From Lepeophtheirus salmonis (Eukaryota; Arthropoda; Copepoda; Siphonostomatoida; Caligidae), in assembly GCF_016086655.4 (NCBI RefSeq), contig NC_092584.1:14931907-14995906 (forward strand): 64,000 bases of DNA, given 5' to 3'. Each line of letters opens with the position of its first letter. The stretch's first letter is position 1. The notes under the pieces were generated by a model, which was not told the origin of the DNA, searched no databases, and worked only from the letters and a program-made list of their open reading frames with translations. The translations under genes and the position numbers were made by a program. Below are positions 56,320-64,000 of this stretch, in pieces.

Positions 56320-56426
56320 CGGATGAGAAACAGATGGCTTGTCGGATTTTTTGATATAAATGTGCTTCAGTCCCCAGTCTAGAGTTACACGCCACTCATT
56401 ATCTTCATCACATATCAAGAGCGTGG
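56320..56426 (-). CDS. Internal exon of an unidentified host gene
   Basis: The minus strand encodes 35 residues, TLLICDEDNEWRVTLDWGLK and HIYIKKSDKPSVSHP, ending at CCG|GTAAGT, a consensus donor. The other two frames are closed by stops, and codon use is not AT-driven. The upstream boundary is inferred at 'ttgattttatagatgaatag' and needs one base from a previous exon. It ends in phase 0, so it cannot splice directly to the exon at 53,222 (which needs phase 1). An intermediate exon, perhaps at 55.8 kb, would be required if they are one gene. No family recognised. Confidence 0.6.
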
Positions 56427-56550
56427 CTATTCATCTATAAAATCAAGTTAACGATGAATACATCAAGTCAGACCTTAAATTTGATCTCACAAAGATGCTT
56501 ATTGCATGTAATATAACCTTATCCATTGCTAATCATCCTACGTTCAAAAA

Positions 56551-56875
56551 ATGAATGAGAAATACACGGGTAAATTCTTCCCTTTCCAAGGAACCATCAT
56601 TAAATTAATGGAGGATGTTGGTAATGATGTCATTTATAGAAATACTCCCATTGTAAATTGTGAAGTTAAGATAATTTTCAGCATGTTTAGAGTCATCCAC
56701 ACCAAATTTCGAAATGGAACTCTGAATTTTGTAACGTCTAACAGTAAGTATTCATATTTTTTTTAATTTAATCATAAAATATGATTTTATTTTAGCTAAA
56801 ATTATCAAAAATTATGATACACAACTCATTAAATGCCAAAAACAAGTGCTTAAATGGTCACAACAACGGGGGTAG
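56551..56875 (+). CDS. Two-exon, 90-residue gene of unknown function
   Basis: Exon 1 (56,551-56,743) starts at an ATG with A at -3 (caaaaaATGA). It encodes 64 residues including YTGKFFPFQGTIIKLMEDVG, NDVIYRNTPIVNCEVKIIFS and MFRVIHTKFRNGTLNFVTSN. It ends A|GTAAGT. A 52-base intron (56,744-56,795) closes with 'ttttattttag'. Exon 2 (56,796-56,875) completes the split codon as T and reads KIIKNYDTQLIKCQKQVLKW, SQQRG, stop. Frame is kept across the intron and third positions vary as in real genes. The N-terminal part is rich in alternating hydrophobics (beta-like); the end is a basic helix. It could also be the tail of a longer gene if the ATG is internal. AATAAA lies at 56,970. Confidence 0.7.
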
Positions 56876-57034
56876 TAGCTTTGAAAGGTTCGCAACTAGT
56901 TTGTCTGGCATTAGTTTCTTCACTTAAAGACTTGGTATGATCATTAGGTTTTCCAATATTACATAGTCAATAAATATCACTTTTTTATCACTTAAGGATT
57001 AGTTATGGTTCATAAGCTCCAAGAAAAGGTGTTC

Positions 57035-57100
57035 AGAAAATTCATAAAAGGCAAAAACAACTACTTAAATGTTCACAACTACAGGGGTAGTAACATTGGG
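57035..57100 (+). pseudogene. Partial duplicate of the exon-2 end
   Basis: 'ttcataaaaggcaaaaacaactacttaaatgttcacaac…caggggtagtaac' matches 56,825-56,880 and would read KRQKQLLKCSQLQG plus a stop. It has no acceptor or upstream exon, so it is a duplicated scrap of the gene just upstream. Confidence 0.55.
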
Positions 57101-57914
57101 TGTAGTATTATAATTAGCAATTGTGCATATCCTTCATGATAATAGTATACTGTTATACAAGCATAAATAATGGGGGGGAAATCTTTTTTGATGCCCTTAA
57201 TAAGGAGTTATATCGCTGGACATTACTACATAATTATTTTTTGCACTAAATCTTTACGATGGATTTAATTCTAACATTTTTATATTAGTATATTTATTGT
57301 CTAATTTTATTATTTTGATGTTTATTTTATTATTAATAATTATTTAGATCTCATCGATATCTATCCTGTGCACAGTTGTATATAGCAACTTCCATAGTAG
57401 GATAAAAGGGTTGATGATCTTTTTGATTAAACTCTAGGTCTGGCTTGTTTTTAGCAACTTAAAGTTATGCCATATTTAACTGAATTCATGTCAGAACAAG
57501 AAAATATTATTTGGATCAATCTATTATTTCAATATTCTGTATTTATAATTTATTGTTATTATTAGTTATATGATTACAATTGTTTAATCTTGTATATTTA
57601 ACTTAAATGTAAGATGGTTTATTTTTTTGTATGTAGATTATATTTAATTTAAGCCTTCTTTTTAAACTTGGAACTTCAAATATATTTTGAAATACTCTAC
57701 TTTGTCGTTTCATTAGTTATTATTCTGATAATATGGTTCATAATGAATTACAATTTCATGGAGTGTACCATTTTCAAATCTACTGTAATGGATAAAAAAC
57801 GTCGAAGTCAATTATACGTAGTATATCTTCATTAAACATTTTGCTAATAAATACTTTCGTTACACCTTCAAAAATCATAATGAAGTAGGCGGTTGATAAT
57901 CACATCAGTATTTT
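57101..57914. other. Spacer, no confident gene
   Basis: After 'attattaataattatttag' at 57,348 one frame stays open for 29 codons (ISSISILCTVVYSNFHSRIK…). I regard it as too weak to call an exon. The rest is AT-rich. Confidence 0.35.
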
Positions 57915-57992
57915 AAACAATTATACCATAAGTCTTTCTCCCCCCTCTCCTTGCACGCGTTTTCTCTATAGAATTATCAACTTTAACAATAG
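57915..57992 (-). repeat. Dispersed repeat R1, reversed partial copy
   Basis: The reverse complement gives 'gttaaagttgataatt', 'acgcgtgcaaggagagg' and 'agacttatggtata', matching the first half of R1 at 5,945. Confidence 0.65.
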
Positions 57993-59285
57993 GTGACTAT
58001 TTCCTTCAAAATGACGGAACATTGTTCTCTCTTCTTCTTACCCACAATAGTGGGTGAATATTGACCTAATAAAGTCCACACATTGAATTCATATATTGTG
58101 ATTCATAGATGTAAATACTGCTACAAATAATTAAATACTCTTTAATGCCCCCACCTAAAAATTGTGCTTATATATTGATTTTATTTTTTTGAGCTTATAC
58201 ATAATTACCAATTATTAATTTGTAGGATTATATAAGTGTATGAGGGATAGTATCTTATGAATTAACAATTGGGGTGTAGGAACTTCGAGATGAGTATTGT
58301 ATGAAGTCCCAATTATAAAATAAGTAGTGCTTCTTGTTACTTCAATTTAACACTTTAGCATAGGACCCAATATAGTCAAAAATGGTGGTACTGAGAATGC
58401 TCATCTCGAATCCTGCTCATACCCAAACAATAGAATTGAGGATTGACATAATAGTAATTCCTGTAAATATCCTTGCTAGATACGGATTTGTTTTCATTTC
58501 AATTATCTCATAACTGCTTCCGGCTTCGCATATTATTAAAAGTTTGCGATGATTAAGTTTACAACTTCATCTATGCTGTCTTCAATTTTGATATGGAAAG
58601 TGAAAATGTGACTTGATGGCAAAATTGTAACTGTATTCATTCAGAAAGTACATTTTAAATTTTGTTTATTAACAAGGATTCGTACTTATTTTTTACTGAA
58701 CCCTGGCTCCAAATTCCATCGACATTTTTAGCCACAATGTTACAATGCTTTAAAACATATTTTATATATAATATAAAGGCTATTTTAAAGACCAAATATC
58801 TTTGCAACAACATTAAATGAATTCCTTATAGAGAATAAGCTCTCCTATATTTAATTAGCGAGGCAAATATTTTAGAAGCATTTTAGATATGCCAAAAATA
58901 TATATGTATAATTGAAAATAATCTCTTTTCAGTTGAAAAATAAGAAAAGGTTCATAATAAGAAATTGAAAAAAACAAAACTGAAATTAAAAACTTATTTG
59001 AATGTCCTTATAAATATACATATAAACAACTATTACAAAAATATCCTAATTCGAATAAAGTTTTATTTTTTGTAATAAAAAAACACTCTTTTTACGAAAA
59101 TTAGTTTTCATTTGTAACATGGAATCTACAGTATGATCATGAATCATGTTAGTTTTTTCTCTAATTTAATAACTTTCTGAGGCTTCAAAAATGCTAGTAG
59201 TCTCCTTTTTTTTCGACAATGAAGTCAGTTGAAATCCTTTAGACTTAAGTTAATGCCCACATGTCATACATTTTAAGACATCAAA
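57993..59285. other. Spacer with a decayed family L piece
   Basis: 58,430-58,480 ('aatagaattgaggattgacataatagtaattcctg') is a reversed family L scrap. 63,690-63,725 shares its far end. Otherwise AT-rich without genes. Confidence 0.4.
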
Positions 59286-59289
59286 TTGA

Positions 59290-59320
59290 CGGGGGTTGGG
59301 GGGGGGGGAGGATGGGAGAT
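59290..59320 (+). other. G-rich tract, quadruplex-capable
   Basis: Four or more G-runs (ggggg, gggggggggg, gg, ggg) lie within 31 bases of otherwise AT-rich DNA. No gene start is near, so a regulatory role is not supported. Confidence 0.5.
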
Positions 59321-59549
59321 TGGATATTTTGGAGTCCACTACATTGATATCAGATAACTAGCCTGGCTAAAAATTTAGCATGTCCAATCTAGAGGAGGTT
59401 ACAAAGTTTTGGACAAAAAAAAGAGTTTGTAAAAATTGAATATTTTTCAGGGCATCAGAAGTGAATGCCCCCTTATTAGGATTCAAAGAATTTGTTTCCA
59501 CACGAAGAAAAAATCTACTTAATCAGAGCCACATAAAAATTTTGATGTA

Positions 59550-60430
59550 CAGGGTGCGTTGACAAAAAAAACCGATATTACTCCATCAGCTGGTGTCTGA
59601 TCCGTCTGTTTTTGTTTCAAAAAATTTCTCGGGTCATAGGCTTCAGTTATTGACCACTTGTAACAATAGCATCATTTTAAGTGCCCAAGAAAAGTTATTA
59701 TCTTCAATGAGAGAGATCGTAGGTGGAGTGCTATTCCGATTATGCTTAGTGGTCACATGAAATTAAGCAATGCTGACTTCTCTGGCCTTCTGTCAATGCA
59801 AGTTAGAAAGGTCAGAAGTCTCAGGAAGCAGCTGGAGGAGTCATAGAACCCCATGGACGTTGTTCACAGGAAGAAAAAGGAAGAGAAGAGCACCCGGATT
59901 GTTCGGGACGTCCCCAGGGTCATGAAGATCAAGTTTGCGGCCACTGGCATGGTCTTTGGGATCGTGTCAAGTGAGGGGCATGTCATGCTGCCCCACATCT
60001 TCGAGGCAGGCCGTGGATGTGGCAGCAGGACTCAGCTCTGGCCCACAAAGCTAAGTGGACGCAAGAATGGATGAAAAACAATGCTTTTCCGTTCGTACCC
60101 TTCCCCTCTTGGCCTCCTCATCACAAGATTTGATCTCGTTGGACTACTTTGTCTGGTCTTACGTGGATAACATGACCAACCGCTCCTCCCATAACACCAA
60201 GCAGTCTCTCAAGGAGAAATTCAGTGAGATAGAAGCAGCGCAGATCCGAAATGTTTGTTCTCGGTTTCGTAGTCGCATTGAGCGGATTTTGGCCGCAGAC
60301 GGCGGCTACATTGAATAAATAGCTGCTCTATATCCTAATAATGATATCCATTTTTATTTTATCAATAAATATTATAAAATAACCTTGTAGTTGTAGTTTT
60401 TGAAGCGGCAGATTTTGTCCACGCACCCTG
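59550..60430 (+). mobile_element. Mariner with terminal repeats and TA duplication, deleted inside
   Basis: TA at 59,548-59,549, then CAGGGTGCGTTGACAAAA. At the other end the reverse reads CAGGGTGCGTGGACAAAA (one mismatch in 18), followed by TA at 60,431-60,432. Inside, the plus strand reads NERDRRWSAIPIMLSGHMKL (start of the DNA-binding domain) and MKIKFAATGMVFGIVSSEGH (in the frame opening at 59,853). In another frame come QDSALAHKAKWTQEWMKN, with the second catalytic D in QDSA, then SLDYFVWSYVDNMTNRSSHN and FRSRIERILAADGGYIE to the stop near 60,318. At 881 bp it lacks the second helix-turn-helix and the FSDEKTF block. At least two frameshifts. Confidence 0.9.
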
Positions 60431-60561
60431 TATTTAATGGGTAAGGAGGTGATTTTTGAAGAGTGAGAGATGAAGTGAAGAGCGAGACTGATGGGATTAC
60501 TGATCTAGAGCACAAACCGCCTCCTAAAATATTCCATTACAATTGATTTATTTATTTCAAT

Positions 60562-60681
60562 TTGTTCCAAATTATGTTTTTAACGTTTTGTGTTGAAATG
60601 ACCTTTGATTTTGACATCTCAAAATTTTATAATTTATTGCTATTAACATATTTTCTAGGAAGTTTTAACAAAATTGGTTTG

Positions 60682-60712
<31 letters not shown>

Positions 60713-61010
60713 GTAGTTCTGCTTACAAACAGACAAACAAACATACAGAAGCGATTACTTCTACTTAAATTCGTTGGCAGAGGTAATTTTATTTCAATAT
60801 TTATATATATTTGGTTACCTTTGATAACGAAATTGAACGGAGTTTATACCCCTAAGTGTTGTTTTTTCTAATTTCCAGGATTACGGCAAAAGTTACAAAT
60901 TGATTTTGATCAAACTTGATACAAAGAATATATATGGTCACAGTAAGAGGCCATTATATTTTGAAAGGTCAAAGTGAAGATACCACACGTAAAATCGGCC
61001 ATTCCTTTGG
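60562..61010 (+). repeat. Dispersed repeat 'acagacaaacaaacata' with long T run
   Basis: 'gacctttgattttgacat', a T run of about 27 (60,686-60,712), 'gcttacaaacagacaaacaaacata', then 'ggattacggcaaaagttacaaattgattttgatcaaacttgata'. The same elements occur at 4,350-4,500 in another order. Confidence 0.6.
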
Positions 61011-61359
61011 AACAAATTGAAGTACATAACTAAATTTGATTTTTTGGTCAAGCTTTTGAGCTCTACAAAGTCCACATTCTAATTTTAGTATGTTTTTTTT
61101 TTTATTCACTAAGGCCAAATTCCTCCTTCAAATATAGATGTTTACAAAACGACGCTCTCTTTAAGAGTTAACAAAAAAATAAACAATACAATACAGTAGA
61201 ATAATTGGAAAATATTATTATTTATGATGAATTAGGTAAGGAGAATTAGCCTATATTAGGCGAGTAAAAATAAACCAATTCCCTTCATTATTACAAATTG
61301 ATCATTCTAATGGGTAGAAAGGCAGCCCCCAAAAGGATGGAAATAAACAAAAATGGCAC

Positions 61360-61820
61360 TGGGCATCTTACAAGTACATTGAGAGAAAAACTCCGTCATC
61401 GATCTTCAATTCTACTCGGAGTCAAACATGGACTTAAAATTATAACTCCCCAACAAATTATCAGCTTTACTTTTTATTATTCATGAGCAAATACACAAGT
61501 TGTTCATTTATAGAGTTGTTGAAAATATGATCTGATGGTATGTTAAAAAAATACATTAGATGGTAACTCTGACAACTAAAATAATATTTAGGAGGAAATC
61601 AGCTTTGGTCTCATGACGTTTTATTAGATTTTGATGGGAACAGATAAAGGATGAATGATATTATAAACACAAATTGCACAAAAGGAATGTCACTACGTCC
61701 CCAACAAATCATCAGTGTTACTCTTCGTTGTTTATGCCTTAGAGACTACTTTATACTTTGATGTTCGTTCTTCAAAAATAAAATTTTATTGATAACAGCT
61801 TTGAAAAATAAAAACACTCT
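61360..61820 (+). repeat. MITE-like repeats (family L), two partial copies
   Basis: Copy a (61,360-61,490) has 'catcgatcttcaattctactcggagtcaaacatggactta'. Copy b (61,515-61,820) has 'gagttgttgaaaatatgatc', 'tggtaactctgaca', 'catgacgttttattaga', 'gagactactttatactttgatgttc' and 'aataaaattttattgataacagctttgaaaaat'. Confidence 0.65.
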
Positions 61821-62360
61821 CCCGGTTACAACTCCAAAAAGTATAGCACTGGTATTAGCTTTAATTTTTCTTTTTAGAAATATACTAATTTATACTTAGG
61901 TACATGAAATGATATTGTGTGATAATTAAAAAAAAAACTTGTTCAGATTAATTATCAACATTCGAATTAATTTTGAGGTTTTTTCTTTCATCTGTTTCGG
62001 GTAGAAGATCACAATCAACATATTGAAAACTTATACCAAAACTTCAAATAAACATTAATAAAATATTGACTATATTTCGATTAAATCATGTTATTGAATT
62101 GATTGAAAATTTCTTTCTGATAATTTGAGCAAAACAAAAAAACAAAAACAAAAAAACCATAGATAATAAATTAGGTAATGCATTTATTAGATTATTATTA
62201 AGATAGACAGCTCCTTCAACATTTCATACTTAATATAAAACAGTCCAATCAATTTTATGTCAATGTTCATAGAGACAATCTTATTAACTATCTATTTATT
62301 TCAAATAAGTAACGACATTTCAAAAAATAACATAGTTCGAAGGATTGGATTTGATAATTA
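61821..62360. other. Spacer, no gene seen
   Basis: AT-rich, no supported feature. Confidence 0.4.
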
Positions 62361-62364
62361 CATA

Positions 62365-63229
62365 TAGGGTGAGGACTCCAAAATTACAATCCCATTAGAG
62401 GCGTTCTAGCCTCAGCTCTAAAATTTTGACAATTTCACTTGTCGCCATTGGAAAGGGCTGACTAAAAGCTACAATTTGATCTTTGTTTTGATTTTGTGCC
62501 ATCAAAAATGTTTGAACAACAAGCAAAACGGCAAATCTCCGCGCACAAGTTGATCCTAAGGACGTCTCGTTCATTGTCAACGAGTCCCTAACCACCTTCT
62601 ACAACACCAGGAAGGTGATTAAAAATTCCAACACGGTTTCCAGGAAGACCGGAAGCAGAGGTCATAACAGGAAGAGGAGTGTCAAGTTCGTAGCCATGAT
62701 TAAGGAGGAAATTGAGAAGGTTCGACGAAATCCATGAGTAAGATAGCAAACAAGATGGAAGTCGACCTCAAGACCATCAGGAGGGCTATCAACGAAAACC
62801 TGGACCTGAAGAGCTTTGGCTTGGCACGCCCATATAAGAAGGTACATTATTTACGCTAGGGGAGCATGGCTACCTTCTGACCACCATATTTCTGGCCTTC
62901 GTCCTCCCCCAACGTGAACCCCCTGGACTTCGCTGTTTTGCCCGTCTTGGAGGGCAAGACAAACAAGACTTCCAACCCCAATGACGATGCCCTGAAGGGC
63001 GTGATCACGGAAGAGTGGAACAACTTGGTATCGGTCTTTATCAAGGCCAACTATGCTTCTGTTTGTCCCCATATCGAATCCATCATTCCGAATGGAGGCG
63101 GAGATAGTGAATAAAGAGTGTAGAAAATTCTTGTTTTCTAACTTTTGCTTCAAAAGTTTACATATAAAATGGCACAGAATAAAAATATGGAGAAGTAAAA
63201 ACGGCTATAATTTTTTAATTCTCACCCTG
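62365..63229 (+). mobile_element. Mariner with terminal repeats and TA duplication, deleted inside
   Basis: TA at 62,363-62,364, then TAGGGTGAGGACTCCAAAAT. The opposite end reversed reads CAGGGTGAGAATTAAAAAAT, then TA at 63,230-63,231. The plus strand encodes a first helix-turn-helix (ESLTTFYNTRKVIKNSN), RKTGSRGHNRKRSVKFVAMI, then KIANKMEVDLKTIRRAINEN and LDLKSFGLARPYKK (second helix-turn-helix, to about 62,843). It then drops straight into PYFWPSSSPNVNPLDFAVLP, with the last catalytic D in NPLD. EGKTNKTSNPNDDALKGVI, EEWNNL and IESIIPNGGGDSE follow, with a stop at 63,112. Roughly 170 residues carrying the first two catalytic aspartates are missing. 865 bp in all; the DNA-binding half is nearly intact apart from a frameshift near 62,735. 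Confidence 0.9.
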
Positions 63230-63259
63230 TATAGATATAAGACACAATATTCTTTCATA

Positions 63260-63540
63260 TTGTTTGGATATCCTGTCACTCTAAATACAAAAAAACAATG
63301 GAGAAGACCAAAGAAAAAGAAAAACACAGAGCACATCGTTACATTTATTATATCATCAAAAAAGATAAATGCCCCGAAATCAGTTGCTAAAATTTCCGAA
63401 TAATTCAATCACACCAAATGCTATTTGTCTCTTAATTATTCCCAGACTATCATTGTCATATTATTTCCCAACAATTTTTACAATGAATTACATATATTAT
63501 AAATTTCATAATATTAGAATCCTACCGATTGTTACTATGT
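63260..63540 (+). repeat. Dispersed repeat R2, copy
   Basis: 'gccccgaaatcagttgctaaaatt', 'actatcattgtcatattattt' and 'caatgaattacatatattat' match 22,650-22,790. Confidence 0.65.
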
Positions 63541-64000
63541 TCTAAAAAGGATGTTCACCAACGAAGTCTTATTTAACTGCGACTTTTGACTCGACTCCGA
63601 CAGGAAGTAAAAAGAATCAATACTCAATGTTAAATTATTTACACTTTTTCTGCAATGGTATAATTTGAATTATTGATTAATATTTTGTTATCTGTTGATA
63701 GTAATTCCTGCAAATGTCCTTGCTAGATGGTTATAAGCTGAAAAGATAATTTGTAAGCCATGCTCATTACTTGTATGAAAGTAACAACAGCAGCATTTAT
63801 TAGACCTAAATAGTCCAATATATATCTATATACCAAAAAGAGGCATATTAAAGATTTGACAATCTGGTGACAACTTTTCATATACTCAGACAAAAGGATA
63901 AACTTTGTTTTATTAATATAGATATGTTGTATGAAGTAGAAAAAGATGTTCACTGCTCTTGAATTAAATAATTTTGGCTATAGCTTAGGAAAACTAAGTG
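63541..64000. other. Spacer to window end
   Basis: A GAGTC patch near 63,588, a family L scrap near 63,700 and AT-rich sequence. No gene. Confidence 0.4.

Noticed and set aside
57349..57438. Plus-strand exon after 'aattatttag'
   Set aside because: 29 open codons only, no donor or partner, composition uninformative.

Overview
The window is AT-rich, repeat-packed, intron-bearing animal DNA. No open reading frame exceeds about 150 codons and no prokaryote-style gene is present. It holds seventeen broken Tc1/mariner transposase remnants whose ends (…GGYIE, FRxRIE) and helix-turn-helix regions (DLGVSRRTxxRAxxKxLGxKS) are the type that fills crustacean genomes. Relics of a P-element (THAP) transposon, a Helitron, a Penelope-like element and a jockey/CR1-like LINE also occur, with MITE-like repeats, degenerate tandem arrays and one large inverted-repeat element. 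My best inference is an arthropod, probably a caligid copepod such as a sea louse. That rests on recalled resemblance of the transposases and was not searched. || Layout. 0-9 kb: P-element relic (1.4-2.5 kb), two mariner fragments (3.2-4.3 kb), repeats, Helitron helicase fragment (8.1-8.5 kb). 9-22 kb: 213-bp tandem duplication, a string of mariner relics (10.7-14.6, 18.2-19.2, 20.9-21.4 kb), 'cggtctc' arrays (15.1 and 21.7 kb). 22-31 kb: 0.42-kb repeat units (24.3-25.5 kb), then a mariner composite (26.9-28.3 kb) that duplicates the one at 13.5-14.6 kb, then MITEs. 31-44 kb: 165-bp tandem array, Penelope reverse-transcriptase relic (33.2-33.8 kb), mariner fragments, MITEs, a hAT-like repeat and a perfect 37-bp palindrome. 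44.8-47.3 kb: a foldback-like element with arms of about 0.9-1.05 kb. 48.6-49.6 kb: LINE 3' end. 52.8-56.9 kb: the only stretch with convincing host coding signal. 59.5-63.2 kb: two mariners with matching terminal inverted repeats. || Host genes. The most valuable content is small and spliced. On the minus strand, two exons (53,222-53,056 and 52,927-52,850) are joined in phase by a canonical GT-AG intron and end in a stop with AATAAA 30 bases beyond. A further minus exon at 56,426-56,320 ends at a consensus donor and may belong to the same gene. On the plus strand, a 90-residue two-exon gene (56,551-56,743 and 56,796-56,875) is split by a 52-base GT-AG intron. I could not assign a function to any of them. 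|| Transposons. At least seven mariner copies have the same structure: the N-terminal DNA-binding part is joined to the last 60-90 residues with the catalytic centre missing. They are therefore non-autonomous, and any recent movement would have needed transposase from elsewhere. Nothing in the window looks like an intact transposon gene.
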